DNA of 64,000 nt from Selaginella moellendorffii (GCF_000143415.4 NW_003314333.1:186001-250000), one strand, 5' to 3'; shown: positions 36,330 through 49,790, counted from the stretch's first letter. The notes: a model not told the origin generated them from the sequence alone. Numbers and translations: made by a program.

Positions 36330-39300
36330 ACATAGTTAAAGATTTCTCTTTTGTGATCAAGTCTATGTGTGTCAAAAACATATTATGGCATGCCAAGAAG
36401 TACTGAGGTGGGTAGTGTGGCAACAAATTTTATTATACTGCAAAATATATGAAATTAAAACATATGTGTGCTTCAAGTGTTTAGCAAAATAATCTTTTGG
36501 TTGCCACTTTTTTTTCAAAGGCACATTGATTCACGGCCACACATGAATTCTTAATTCACATCAATTTACTTACCACATTATCATCTTCTTCAGAATGGCA
36601 GGAATGCATGATGAGATGATTTGGAAGCACAACTAAACCATACATTGTAGATGCTATCCCCAAAAGACTGTTGGCCATGAGTCTTCACATTCCACATGAC
36701 TGTTGTATATTGTTGGTTGCATTAATTTGGCGCCATGTTAGACCACTTGATTAGGGCTACTGACATTGTAGAGGGCATTGAGCATGCACTCATGGCTACA
36801 TGCATCTGGGTTGATTTAGAGTCTGGCCAATCTCTACCTTAGAATAGGCAAGAATTGCAAATGTCATATGTATTGTGACATGGCACTCAAGCTCTTCACC
36901 AAGAATGAAGTTTGATAAAGAATGGAATCCCATGGAAGAAGCAGACATTGGCTATTGGATGAGACTATTAATGGATTGATAGAGATTGTGCACACTGGAT
37001 GAGCCAGAGTGTGATATCCTGCTGTATTGGGTAGTGTGCTGGACACAACTAAGCATCTTGGGTAGCAGAGTGTTGTGACCACAATCAAGGCACAAATAGA
37101 GATTCTTCTATGTTCTTGTTTCCAAGTTCCATAAATCATCAAATCACTTGTAAAAAAGTAGAAGACATGGTTTCACATGTGGCATGAAGTACATGAAGTA
37201 TCTGTTTATGTGGTATATCCCATTCAAATATTACAATGGATGATTCATGATTGTGTGTATAATATTTTTATGTGCACCTGAAAACAAAATAGTATATTAG
37301 CACCTATGTAAATAAAAGATGCACCCTTGTGAAATCCCACCACTAAAATGCCACCAACTCGCTTACCATTATGATATCTTGTCCCCGTGCTTTTGGTGAC
37401 CAGGGCATAGAGAGGGTTTGTTCTTGAAATATGAACAAGCTTTAGAACTAAATTTATAAGAAAGTGGCCCCTCAAGTTTGGTATATTTGCAAATATACAT
37501 CTTGAAGGTTTGAAATGCAATTCTGAAGTTTAAGAGCATTTCAAAAAAATATTCTAATTTAACCTAGAAAAAATTACCCACTAAATAGATCTTATTAAGC
37601 TTATTTCAGGTAAAGTATGATTCAATTGATGATTTATGAACAACAATGAAAAATGTAGCTATTATTGGGCATTTTGAGTTGATCTTGATTTGATTAGAGA
37701 GGAAATTACTCTAAATGATATAAAGTCAAAGGATTAGGTAACTACATTTTTGGAAGGGTAACAATTTGAACATTTGATAAGTAATATTTTTGAGTGTTTG
37801 AATGTGTGGTTATCTAGAGCTTGAGACATGTCTATCCTTGAAATGCTTCAATGCATTTTGTGCAAACTAGCTAGGTTTTCTAGCATCAATTAAAAGGTGA
37901 TGAGGTATATGGTAAGAGTGGAAAGGCACAACTAAAGTTAATCGACAATGCATAAAAACTTCTTTATGATGCAATTTTATGAGTTTGCTATTATATTTCA
38001 GATCCTATTATATTTGAAATACATATACAAAGCTATACTTGTGTGGTAAGCATACTAATATAGTTTTGCGTATGCTTTGGATAGCAAAAAATATGATTGA
38101 TTTATGGTTATGCAATTTGGTATTAAATAAGTTTTGAGTCTGTCTCTATTAATTGGTTAAGGGAATTATACCACATATTGAGATTAACATTTAGTAATCC
38201 AATTTAGTCAGTGTGGTTGATTATAAACAACCAAAGAGAACGAGTAGAAAATAATCCATAAATATTCAAATATAGATGGAAAAGGCTTATAAACAAAAAT
38301 GCACTTTATTTTCTAATTGGTTAATGGTTTTGGGATATTTACCTACACAACACTCATAACTATATAATATCATTAGAAAGGTGATCAATAAAATGATTGA
38401 GATATACTAAGAAAGTACTACACATCATTTATAAACTTCAACATAAAGAACTTTAGTTATAAAATTTTCATACATCATGAATATGCTTCTTTTATATCCC
38501 CTTTAGATCAAAATATTATCAATAAAATCAGTAGTCACTTTTGACATATCACAAAGAACTATATATTAGAAAATCACCAAAGTATCATTCAACCTAAACA
38601 TTATAAAAAATTTGCACAAACCAAATAATATATAAAAAGTAGTTTTAGGATATCCTCTTCATCCATTGACACTTGCTAGTACCCAAAGGTGATATTGAAA
38701 CATATGAAATCAATTGTCACTTTTGGCATATCGTAAAGAACCTCATTTATTATATATTGGCAAGTCATCAAAGCATCATTTAACCTAAATGACATCACTA
38801 AAAACTCATATAAACCAAATGATACATGGAAATAGTCTTAGAGATATCCTCTTCAACTATAGCACTTATTAGTACCCAAGATCTAATTAATGGCTTCATC
38901 CCAAATGAACAAACTCCGAGAGGGAAAGACAAGAGAGAGATACTCAAGGTCTCGATTTTAGTCTTGATTCTTTTAATTTCCTCTCGAACAAATGCAGCAA
39001 GTAGGAGATTTGTAGTATGCATACACATTTGGCATTGTCATAATATTCAATAGGTAATAGTTGATGCAAGATGCTTCTGTCATCACCAGATGAAGTTCAT
39101 ATACTTAGGGACTTCAATACTTTTGGATAATACCCTTTTCCAATAATTTTTTTGACATTGACTCATAAGATTTTAATCTCATTTGATGATTGAAACTAAA
39201 TAAATTTTTTGATTAAGCATCCTTAGTTACAATAAAATGATACATTGCAATCTTAGCCCTAGAAAATAAGTCAAATTTAAAGAGATTAATATACTCCTTC

Positions 39301-42300
39301 AATTGATTAATTGTTATCTCACCAAGATCATCAAAAGGATTTGAAGAGGAAATAAAAAATCTTGAAGGAAAAATGGAAGGAAATACAAAAATAATTGAAA
39401 TAAAAGTAAAACAATGGGATGGAGTGGAATAAAAGCAAAAGGAATGGAAAAAATATAAATAAGTATGAGATAAGAGGAAAGCCTCATAATTACACTTGGC
39501 ATGATTGTATTTCAATTAATCTATATTAATAATAAAGTTAAAAGCTTGACTTAGCACCACTTACAAAGATTGATCCTTAAACTTGTGATTACCCATGCAC
39601 ACAATCAAGTTAATAGCTATTGCCATAGAGAATGAAGGTTAGCTTTATTATATGATATAAATGCACATGACAACATTTGGCAATAAATTGTCAAAAATAA
39701 ATTTAAAACTATCAGTAAATATGGAAAGGATAACAAAGGACCTTCTATTATATAGCAAATTTAAAAAATAAACACTAAGTGAATTGGTGCCAAATGAAGC
39801 CTTTGATGATACTTTTAAAAGTGTCATTGACATATTCACACAAGAACCCTTTACTACTTGCATAACATTTAATTTCCTGAAAGAACTTTTATATCAAGGC
39901 CTTCTATTACAATAACATTAACATGATGTTATTGAAACTAAGATTTCCACCCAAGAAATGAAAAAAGTCAATCCAAAAAACGTTGATAATGCTAATATAT
40001 ATGGCCAACTCAATAATGAATGTCATGACCTTGTTTACATCTTTGTCCTCATCCTTGAATATGAGTAGAAATAACAACAACCTTTAGCAAAACAAAATCA
40101 TCCCTCACAAAATGTAAAGGTAGAGTATGTGTAATTACAAGTGGGTGAGGTAATGTTTTATAACATTATATCAGCTAAAGAATATAGTCCAAGGTTACTG
40201 AAACACAAGTGTATGTATAAACCCCACAAGATTTTGACAAAGCATTAGCCATAATATGCCTAACTTGATTTACTTTTATATATTGAACTCCTCATAAAGT
40301 AAAAAACTCTAGAAGAAAATACTAATTAACTCAAATAGCCTTTGATGGAGAGAATGTAATTGTTAGAATGCATCATTATAATCATCAACATGTTTAAATA
40401 CAAAATTGAAATATTTAAAAGAAAGTTATAACTTATATAAATAGGTTCACTCAAACTATTATACATACTATTATAATGCCATCCTTTGAAAATAATTGGG
40501 AAAGTTGAATATATACCCAACATTATCACATAAATAATAAATGGTAATCATTGTGATGTGATTAAACCAATAGTACACATCATCTCTCGGATTCCCACAA
40601 AATAAATATAGTTGGACATGAAGATTGGTAAAGGAAACTAAACTAAATGTTGTGAACACCACCATCAATTGTTCAATTGCATTTACATAACATTAAAAAA
40701 TTGCATTAATTGTTGCAAGGCAGGAACAGCCAGCTACTGCCCAAGGCAATTGCCCATCCATGGATGGCAAAGAAAAGGAAAAGGAAAAATGTTCATTAAT
40801 GGCAAACCATGCAAGAAAGATGGACTTAAACAAATAACTTATGGCTATATAAAAAAGAGTATGTAGCCTTGTGCCATTTAGAATATTTCTAGTATCTAGT
40901 GATCTTTACATCAACAATGATAAAACTAAATCAAGCAAAAAAAGCACAAATGCAAGCACTCCTTAGGGACTTAAAGCTGTCTACTGTATAGATTACATAT
41001 ATTTGTACTCACATATAACTTTAGTTTATATACAATGAATGATCCAGATTGAATCCAATCCACTATGCTAGTAATAATATATAGCATCATAGACCTTTCA
41101 AATATTATAAACCAAATATTGCTGTATAGTACAAGGAATTATTATAGAATTGAAATAGAAATTTTAAAATTTAAAGTTTGAAAGTGCACCTTTAAAATGT
41201 CAATGTGAATAGTATTCTGCTAGAAGGATTTCTCCTACTATAAGAGCTTGTGCTGGAACTTGGTCAACTTCCCTTCGTCATGATCAAACTCCAGCGGAGT
41301 AGCAGTGGCAAAGTAGGAAAATTTTGGATCGAGAGAGGATGAGCTTGGACCACTGCAAGTTCAGCTTGAGGTTGGCATAGTAGGCCATGGAGCAGGATGG
41401 ATTGTTGAGTGCTCAATTGTGCATTGACAGGCTTACCTTTGTGAACAGTGCCTGGATTGTTCTTGGAGTATTAAAAGAACAAATCTATAAATTTGATTAG
41501 AACACAATAAAAAGCCTCATTAAAGCTGACAAATACATATCTACATGAAACATTGCATAATGGCTGAATGCATAAATTTGTGTTTTCTAACTTATTAGAA
41601 ATCTCTTATCAAGATCTTGGTATGGTCTTTGGACCACCATGGTTCTCCTCGAGCAGCTTGAGGCTGGCCTGTGTATGATGCTCTTGAGGTCCTGGCAATC
41701 ACCAATATGGTTTCCTGCCGCGAGCTCCTGGACCCCTCCTGAATCATGCATGATCCATCGTCCAGAAGTTATATGTCATGGGATTAGTCATTGATGCTCA
41801 TATAATGGTAGGGTCCATCCAATGAACAATTGCCACGGACATGTCAGTAGCTTGTAGAACTCCCACAAAAACTAGAAAGTAACAGTTGCTGCTGAAGTCT
41901 GCCACAACTTGAAACAATTACTGCTTTTGCAAGTACCCAAAAACACATCACTGGAGACAAATACCCAATCTTGGAAAATGCTGCAATGCAAGCAATCCTT
42001 CCATGTACAAGCTTCTGGTGGTTGCCAAGCAGAGAAATAGCCCGAAAATGTCTCAAGCTGTGCTCCCCCATGAAAAACTAAATTAAACAAAAGTCAGGAA
42101 ACAACACCAATGAGAAACCAGAGTAGAGAGGTGGCTTGGCTGTCTAGAAAGTTGCAGCAGGCTCCCAGCACCCAAATGAGCCTCAGAAATTAGTGCATTC
42201 TCATCTTCCAGGTGGATGTGGAGCATCACTAGCTGGCAAGCATGCGTCGCTTTGCTGCTTATAGCGAATGCCCTCGTGAGGTATTTGTTATAGACTAGGT

Positions 42301-42726
42301 AGTGCGGCTTTGGAGACCCGAGCATGCTCTATTGACGAGCTCTCCCATGTTGAGGCGCTAGTAGCAATTGCCGCACATGCACCTCTCTTAATACCCGAAA
42401 GACACACAAAAGCTACAAAACAATGCCTCATGAACATAAGGAGACGAAGGCACAGAATTGTAGCTCAGGGGATGCTGGGGACTTAACCCACTGAGCAACA
42501 TTTGCCCTGTTGCAATCTCATAAGCATACAACTCCTTTGTCACACAACACTCTTACAAGATAACGGGCAAGATACAGAGTGGGGAAGCATAACCTCCACA
42601 GGGTTGTTGCTTGGACCCATACCACTCCATGGGAGGAACGCCACTGATATGCCATCGAGGTATCAGGCCCAGCCTACACCCGCTTGTGCTCTACTGCCTG
42701 GTACGCGTCTTGCGGTGTATGACGAA
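36330..42726. other. AT-rich gene-poor region
   Basis: About 6.4 kb with no convincing gene; the stretch from about 36,400 to 41,200 is strongly AT-rich. Open frames are short, lack family motifs and run on both strands equally. A tandem duplication lies at 38525-38880. From about 41,200 the composition returns toward genic levels, but still nothing is recognised. It probably consists of old, methylation-decayed transposons. Confidence 0.6.
38525..38880. repeat. Degenerate tandem duplication, ~185-190 bp
   Basis: The block 'tcacttttgacatatc' (38535) through 'agtacccaaag' (38679) recurs as 'tcacttttggcatatc' (38717) through 'agtacccaag' (38871). Intermediate landmarks 'atcattcaacctaaac' / 'atcatttaacctaaat' and 'gatatcctcttca' keep the same order. 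The offset drifts from 182 to 192 because of small indels. Confidence 0.7.
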
Positions 42727-43330
42727 GCTCATATGTTCCGGCTTGGCAAGGAACAAGGAGAATGCAGCTGCTGTTCTCCTGGCTCTGGGCCAGAACGACT
42801 CATCTCAGCAGTACGTGCCTTGGTGGTGGAGCTCGAGCAAAATTGCACCAGCAGGGCCAGGCGCAAAGCGAGTTTGATCCTGGAGTTGATGCACAAGCAA
42901 CAGCAAGAACAGTTGAGCAAGCAAGGAGAAGAGAAGCAAACAGGATCAACAATTCAATGCCGTTAATACGCTCTCGACATGCTTACACAAGCAGGGCAGA
43001 CAGGATGGCGCTTCAAAGTGCTGTGCTGGGCGGTTCACCATCAATCAACGACTGTTCGTCCTCAGGCCAAGCTTGGCGGTTTGTTGATTCACTTGTCTCT
43101 GAGCATGAGCAGAGCCGAAGCAGCAGTTTTACACAGACTTGGTTTGGATTGACAGGGATGGCGCCATGGAATGTGGCAGCTCCTCTCGTTGTAGCGAGCA
43201 TTATGATTCAGCTGCGCAGCCGGATGAATCGCATGCACTTGGAGGTGGATGGATTGGACGCGGACACTTAACGTGTACTGTCTTACACAAAGCAACGAGA
43301 CGATCTTTAATGCTTGAAAGCAACTTCCCA
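42727..43330 (+). pseudogene. Duplicated 3' fragment of the U-box/ARM gene with its downstream DNA
   Basis: The sequence matches 30765-31330: last ARM repeat ('[16 protein letters not shown]'), then '[19 protein letters not shown]', the stop region and about 300 bp of 3' flank. The match fades near 43330. The copy has a frame-changing deletion after 'LGQND', and no U-box or upstream ARM repeats are present. It is therefore a truncated, non-functional copy. It lies in the same orientation as the parent, about 12 kb away. Confidence 0.85.
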
Positions 43331-43672
43331 TAAGCCAAAATTTCAAGTAAAGAAGATCTTTTGTTTGTGGCGGTTCAACATCACGGGCACTCAATTCACA
43401 TTCGCCAGGATCAGGCAGGATCCCTGCCGAAAATCCTGGTAGCTAAAGTTCATTGCAACATCCAAGGGCGATGCTTCACACACTGTTCGACAATAAAAAT
43501 TGGCCATGGCAGGGAAAGAAATGACACGAGCTCGTTCGCCGTCCATCCGTCCGTCCTGCTCCTGCATTGCTTGTGATATACCAAGCAAGCTTTTAATACC
43601 ACCAAAATAGCACTCATTGAATTGAGTTTGGTCAATCTGAGCGCTTGCTTTGCTTGCGAGAGATACTTCAGC
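43331..43672. other. Intergenic between U-box fragment and NPH3-domain gene 3' end
   Basis: 342 bp without a supported gene. It holds the 3' UTR of the minus-strand NPH3 gene. Confidence 0.4.
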
Positions 43673-46431
43673 TCAAGAAACAGAGTGACTGCGATGGTGC
43701 TGGCAAGGACGCCTTTGGCCACTGGATAGATTGTTGTTTGGAGTGGCGGGCCTCGTACCGGATCTTGCAGGAAGAGCTTCAAACTCATTAGTACTACTTG
43801 TGAATGTGGAGCGGTGCTGTTCCTCTTCGTCCACGTCGGTGGAGGTGGTGGTGGTATTGCTAACGTCATAGCACGCATTGTATTTGCCCCTCCACAAGCT
43901 CCCCAGCCCGAGCTTTTTAAAAGTCTTGAGCAGCCTGTGACCAAAGTTGATGCCGGCCCGTTGGCTGTGCAACATTTGGCCTATACAGTTTGTCGAGTAG
44001 GAGGCCTTCTTGTGAGCATTGGGGCCGCTTGCGTTTAAGTGCTCCATGCCCGGGCATTTGTTCTGTTGCAGCGTCTTCTTCACCTGCGCAAGCTCCTTCT
44101 CGAGGTGCTTGAGTCGCGACTTGGCTGCTTCAAAGTCACGGTTGACATACAAGGCCCTGGTGTTGTGCTGAGAATCCACGACGTAAGGGAAGTCGGACGA
44201 AGGGCACTTGCTACTATCATCGGGCTGCGCCTGGGTGGAGCCGCTGAACTGCTCGCGGTGGAACCGATGGCTGGATGATCTCTTCGGAGCTGCCTCGGCC
44301 GCGATCCTGCCGTTTGTGTTGGTGGTGGCTACGGAGGATGAGACACGGATGTCTTTGCAAGGCTCGGGACTAGAACAAGCAACAGACGTGTCGTGGCTGG
44401 GAAGCTCTCCGCTGGGGGGCACTGGCGGTGCTGGCGACGAGTGATGGCGGCTCTGAAGCTGCTCCATGAACATAGCTTGCACGATAGTCCTCAGGGGCAT
44501 GAGCTCGTTTTGCACGGCGTGAATGCACGCCTCTTGGGACAGCTTCTGGCAATTGAGGCTCCTACACACGAGCAGTCGCTCCGAGTGTGTTACATGGGGA
44601 TGGGACTGCGCAAAAGCGTTCGCAGTGATGATCATATTGATAGACATGACTTACCTTCAAGTAGACATGGATCGCCTTGTAGAGCTGGTCGTGGCTTGTC
44701 CGAGCACAAGCCGGGAAGACGTCAATGAGGTCAGACAAGGTGACAGGGTTGATCCCTGGATCATATCCCAGATACTCCAAATAACCATCCCAGATCTTGG
44801 AAACGGTATTCACTGCTTCAATGTTGGTGAAGAAAAGCAGTGTTTCGTCCCTGCTGCTGCTAAACACATGACTTCCACCACCACCTTGCTTACGATCATC
44901 TTGTTGTTGCTGCTGCTGCTGCTGCAAAAAGAGCGAACCAATCTGGCGGGCACTCTCCAGCTGAGCCTTTGACGTCCGACCATCCTTGAGTGGCAGCCCC
45001 AGTAGCAAATCGTCCACGCTCGCAAGCTCCAGCTGACAGGCAATCCGGGTCTCTATCTGGAGCCGGCATTCCGTGCTAGCGCCGACTCCCAGTGCATGCC
45101 GCAGAAGCCGGAAGAGGAAGCTCACCGGGAGCAGCTGCTGCTTCTCCACGGGCAGCAAGCGTACCATGGACTCTAGCAGCCGGCACTTGTCGCTCCTTTG
45201 CTCCAGCTTCTCCAGCCTCTGGCTGCCGCACCACAAGTAGTAGTCCCTGTTCTTGTGCTGCTGGTCCGCGTCGCCACGACCAAATATCCACCTCTCCACG
45301 CACTTGATCATGAGCTGCCCGATGACGCGCTCCGCCATCCCTTGCCTCCGGGTGGCAGCGACGATCCTCGCAAACAAGGCATATGGGAGCTCCACCAGCT
45401 GTTGCATCCACCACTCCGGAGCTGCAATGGATTCTTGGTCGTCCACCAGCTGGGTGCAAGCGATGGAGGCGAGTGAATCGACACAGCGGGTGACAATGAG
45501 GAGCTCGTCGGCGAGCGGGAGGAGGCGTTGGATGTCGGCGGCAAGAACACCGATGCTGCCCTCCCAGCTCTGGAGCGCCACTTTGGTGAGGTACATGTCG
45601 CACAGCTCCGCCAGGCTGCCCCGACCCATCTCCGCGCTCATCTCCAGGTACTCGGCAGCGCAGCGCAGCATGGCCACATTGCTCGGCTCCACCACGATGT
45701 GAGCGCCGTAGCAAAACGCCGCCGCCCACCCAAATGCCTCGGCGCCGCCAGGAAAGTCGCCACCCAGCTCCACCTCTACCACCTCTCCGCTCGCTTTCTT
45801 CGACTGGAGCACTCGCCGCAGAAGCCCACTCCTTGACACCAGCGGCAGCTGTAACGGATGGCCATTCGATCAGTATCTCGGTTTTCCAAAGCTTTGGAAC
45901 TGTACCTCGTGGAGCTCAAAGGTCGCGCCTTGGACATGAACTCTCACCCTCGCTACCGCTCCGGTGGCCTCACACCTACATACCATCCAAAGCAATGAAT
46001 CCAATGAATCCAATAAATCAGACCCACCATGCCAAGACGCTCTGCTGGAGGAGGAGTCTGGGCGAGGAGGAGGCAGAGGATGGTGAAGAACAGGATGTCG
46101 ACGACGAGGACCATGTCGATGCCACATTGACATTGCCGTGATCATGCATCACTACCATGCCCACATCCTTGCTCTCCCGATCAAGCTCCTTCTCTTGGCG
46201 GGACGGATATCCCACAGCAGATGATCGATCATCTGCTGCTACCCCAGGGCTGGACAGCATCTCTGGCTCCACCGGCTCGTCTTCAAACGACTCGAAGATG
46301 GTCTCCATCCTCGCGGGCCTTGCGAACTCCTCGATCGCCGCACATAAATCTTCCTCTTCCAGTTGCATCAGCTCCTCCTGTGCCTGTGGATCACAGGAGG
46401 AAGAGGGGGACAGTAGCACACCTCTGGCCAT
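43673..46431 (-). CDS. BTB/POZ-NPH3 family protein
   Basis: Exons 46028-46431, 45906-45975, 44655-45848 and 43673-44605 encode 866 aa. A Ser/Glu-rich leader of ~135 residues precedes a BTB domain ('VRVHVQGATFELHE', 'LPLVSRSGLL', 'PSNVAMLRCAAEYLEM'). The NPH3 domain follows, with 'LWCGSQRLEKLEQRSDKCR', a 'YKAIHVYLKSHPHVT' segment split by an intron, and 'CQKLSQEACIHAVQNELMPL'. A coiled coil ('AAKSRLKHLEKELAQVKK') lies in the Ser-rich C-terminal third. Family members act as CUL3 adaptors and in phototropin or auxin-transport signalling at the plasma membrane. Which subgroup this belongs to cannot be told here. A Gln run is encoded at 44901-44925. The leader is longer than is usual for the family. 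Confidence 0.9.
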
Positions 46432-46560
46432 GGCTTGATTCTTCAATCCTAGAGAAGTTCCTCGTTCTTCTTCAGACACAAAGATGGGAAGGGAGGGAGA
46501 AACACAAACACGTCCATCCCGGGCATTTTCAAGTGTGTGGAAAGCGACTAGCGCTGAGGG

Positions 46561-46591
<31 letters not shown>

Positions 46592-47148
46592 CGATAATAC
46601 GATCACTGGTTAAAAGCAAGTTGGCGTTGGCCCAGTCAAATTATCCAGTCGTCATCGTCAATCGTCATTCTCTCTCTGGTTTCGAATTTAAGAGGTTGGT
46701 TGGGCTCGATGAATCATTAAACTCGAAATCTTCCCTTCCTCTTAACTCTTCCTCGAGCCTCAAAACGAAACAATCCTCCTCGGTCTAGCTAAAACCCGTA
46801 TTTCTTGAGTTGGAATTCCACACATGGAAAGATTACAAGCTTATACTCGCGAATAGCGCATTCAAGAATTAAAAAAACACCGGTCCGTTATTGTTCCATC
46901 GCCCGACTGGAAACTCAAAGCAGCTTCTCGACTGATCGAGCTCAAACGGATCACGGATGGATGAGACCTCGAGCGTCCAGCGGCTAGCTTGGGCTAGCAC
47001 ACTGCGCTTGCTTGTGTATATCACACATACATACCTTGGTTTTTATTCTCGCTGTAGCACCGCCTTTGGTAGCATACTTACGTAGAAGATAGACTCGTCC
47101 GCCGCTGGATGCGAGCGAGATGAGAGGATGGATCAACCACGCCGTTGC
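46432..47148. other. NPH3 gene 5' flank / GH9 gene 3' flank
   Basis: 717 bp without a gene. It contains a (GA)13 run at 46561-46586, about 130 bp upstream of the NPH3-gene ATG (CT-rich on its coding strand). Pyrimidine-rich microsatellites in this position are common in plant 5' UTRs and promoters. Confidence 0.5.
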
Positions 47149-49790
47149 TCACGATGCCCGCTCCTCCACCCAGCTGCTGCTGAGAACTTGGACTTTCGCA
47201 GCTGCGGCTGGCTGGATGTAAACGAAGACGAGGCTCCCGTGCGGCGACAAGGAATGCAGCCACTCGGGGAAAGTGTAGGTAGTGGCGTCGGTCTTGGTGA
47301 GCCCCCACAGCGGGCCTTGGAGATTGTCAATGCGGAGGTTGAGGCTCGACAGCGTGTGCTTGGATGCATTGGTGGCATTCACCGCGTACTTGTAGTATGT
47401 CTGGCCCTTGAACAGCCAAGATGCCACTGTCTCGTGCGTTAACTCCACCGAGTCATCTGGATATGCAAACGCGGCTGGCAGTGTCAGAGAAAAGAAAAGC
47501 TTCCACCAGCACGTAATTAGCTACCTGGACGGCTTGCAGCACTGGTTGGAGGCAGCGGCAATGCCTCCACTGGGTTTGTGTTCAAGTCGGATCCGGAGTC
47601 GTCGCGGGAGTTGTAGTAGCCGCCGTGGAGCCTGGCGAGAACGCCCATGAGCGGGCCGTTTGTGTAGATTGCTGGTTCCGTTTGCTCAAAGTTGTCCCTC
47701 TCGTCCGCAAAGTTGTCGTTTTGATCCGGTCCTCCCACCACGGCACCCGTGAGAATGTTGGGATCGCGGTCTCGCCTCTTGTACCAGGTTGCATATCCAC
47801 CGCGGCAACTCACGAACGAGGGGTTCACCTTGTACGACACAATGGACGAGGCTCGGTGGTGAACTTCCTGGGGAAAGTTGGCACCAAACCCAACCATGTA
47901 ACTCGTCGCTCGAGGATTGTCTCCCAAGATGTAGTCCACCTGCGTCGAAGAACACATGAAACGTTGATCCAATCCAGGAGAGGGTACTCGACTAGAGTAA
48001 TTTACCTGAGACTGTGCCATCCGAAGCAGCTCGCCTGACCCAACTCTCTGGCCCGGGCACTGGAGTTGCTGCCCGGAGCTTGCTAGATAATCCGAGTACA
48101 CGGTGAGAAGGAACGCTGCGCCCGTCACATATTGCATGTTGTTCCAAGATCTTACGTAGAGCAAGCCACCTGCATGTGAAACGTAAGGTGACATTTGAGA
48201 AGTTGCAAAGAACACTCACCCGGTGTCCGCTGGACGTTTCCTCCGCCGCCGTTCTTTTGCAAGCAGGCGCAGAGGAAGAAATTGGCTTTGGACTGGTAGC
48301 TCCTCAACACCGATGCGTGCTGCCCTCCTCTCCCTTGAAGCAAAACCTGTCCGCATCCAAAGGGAAGAAATTTCAGTTCATGTAGTATAAGAGTCGCTTG
48401 GATACCTTGGAAGCAAGGACTTGCACACCCGCATACTTGACGTCCCAACTGAATTCTTTCATGTCCCAGCCTAGGCCCCCGAGAGTGCCCGCATTGTTGG
48501 CGGCGTAGCTGAGGTAGAAATCGTCGTGAGTTGCTTGGTGAAGCCACAGGGCTGCCCACAGCAGCTCGTCCTGCATTTGATGCATTGCTGTATCAAGTGG
48601 ATCTTTGATGATAAGGGACGCTCACCGCATAGCCACTCTTGGAGTTGTAAAACTTTTGAGCCACCGAAATGCTGGCGTCGTACTTGCCGCGGTGTGTGTC
48701 GGCAAACTGGAAGAGCTGCACGACGCAAAAGCAAAGAAGATAGTAAGTATGCTACTTAGCTGTCATGGAAAAAAGAAAGCTCGTCTCTTCTTTACACTTG
48801 CCTGCTTGGAGTGAGCCAGGAGATTGTTTGCGTATGCCGCATTGTGCCTTCTAAAGACAATGGAAGCGGCAGCGAGAGCGGCGGCAGTTTCGCCCGCCAA
48901 ATCCGACCCTGGGTTGCTCGCATCGATCTTGTAAGCTTTCCGGGGCGTTGTCATGTCCTCGGGCCTTTGCCAGCAGAAGTGATCCGTGAATCCATCACCC
49001 ACCTTAGTGAAAGGAAGTTGTGAGATACACAAGTAGAGCATGGTTAACTTTTTTACCTCGCCCCAGAGCACATTGGGCTGTGGGTGTGCCTTGACGAGGT
49101 AGTCGGCCCCCCATTTGATGGCGTCGAGGGTGTAGCCGAGCTGACCACTCGACTGGAGCTGCTTGTGGAACTCGATGGCGCTCCACGACATCATGGTGAT
49201 GGTGAAGGCCATGGGCAGGCCAAACTTGACATTGTCGCCCGCGTCGTAATACCCTCCAACCAAATCCACCTGGTAGTTCCAGCGCCACCATCAATCACCA
49301 CAACGCAAAGTACTCAATTCGCAAAGGCACATCCGAAAGGGAAAGATATCCTCGAATGCAGCTATCTATAACACGCGAAAGTGCTCAAGCAAGCCAAGAA
49401 GCAACAACTAAGCTACAGCCGCTAGCTGCTGTTGGCACCACCACAACAACGACATCTCAGCCGACATATATATCCACACAAGACTGGAAGATCTAGCATC
49501 CTATCATGAGCTAACGACAACTATATAGATCAATCTCTCGACACCAGCATACCACATTCTCGCGCATTGCTTACCCCCTGAGATTTCCCATCCAAGAGTG
49601 CTGAATCGGAGCGCCAGGCCGCCCTCTGGTCCGTGGGGAGCCGCCCAGATCTCTGCGCCTCGTAAAACAGGATGCTCTTGCTCAGCGCATCCTTGTAATC
49701 AAAGGCCGACTGCCCGGCGCTGGCCAGGAGCAGCACGGCCCACCCCAGCACCCACATTCTGCCCGATCTTGCTGCTGCTGCTGCTGCCAT
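47149..49790 (-). CDS. GH9 endo-beta-1,4-glucanase, class C, with CBM49-like domain
   Basis: Exons: 49575-49790, 49057-49269, 48802-49002, 48626-48715, 48406-48570, 48220-48346, 48006-48169, 47525-47939 and 47149-47474. They give 638 aa with all phases consistent. A signal peptide ('[18 protein letters not shown]') directs secretion. The GH9 core has '[20 protein letters not shown]', '[13 protein letters not shown]' (catalytic-base Asp pair), 'EVHHRAS' and the late signature '[14 protein letters not shown]' with the acid Glu. After residue ~535 a ~90-residue domain ('[14 protein letters not shown]', '[14 protein letters not shown]', '[10 protein letters not shown]') matches the CBM49 cellulose-binding module. 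This marks a secreted class C enzyme rather than a membrane-bound KORRIGAN type. The intron after exon 3 uses a GC donor. Confidence 0.93.

Noticed and set aside
41844-42325. Minus-strand short frames with a faint resemblance to PPR repeats
   Set aside because: Only isolated words recall PPR motifs, no helix spacing is preserved and both frames are short.
42455-42515. Stretch with 'gtagctcag' resembling a tRNA D-arm
   Set aside because: No convincing anticodon arm or T-loop consensus follows at the right distance.
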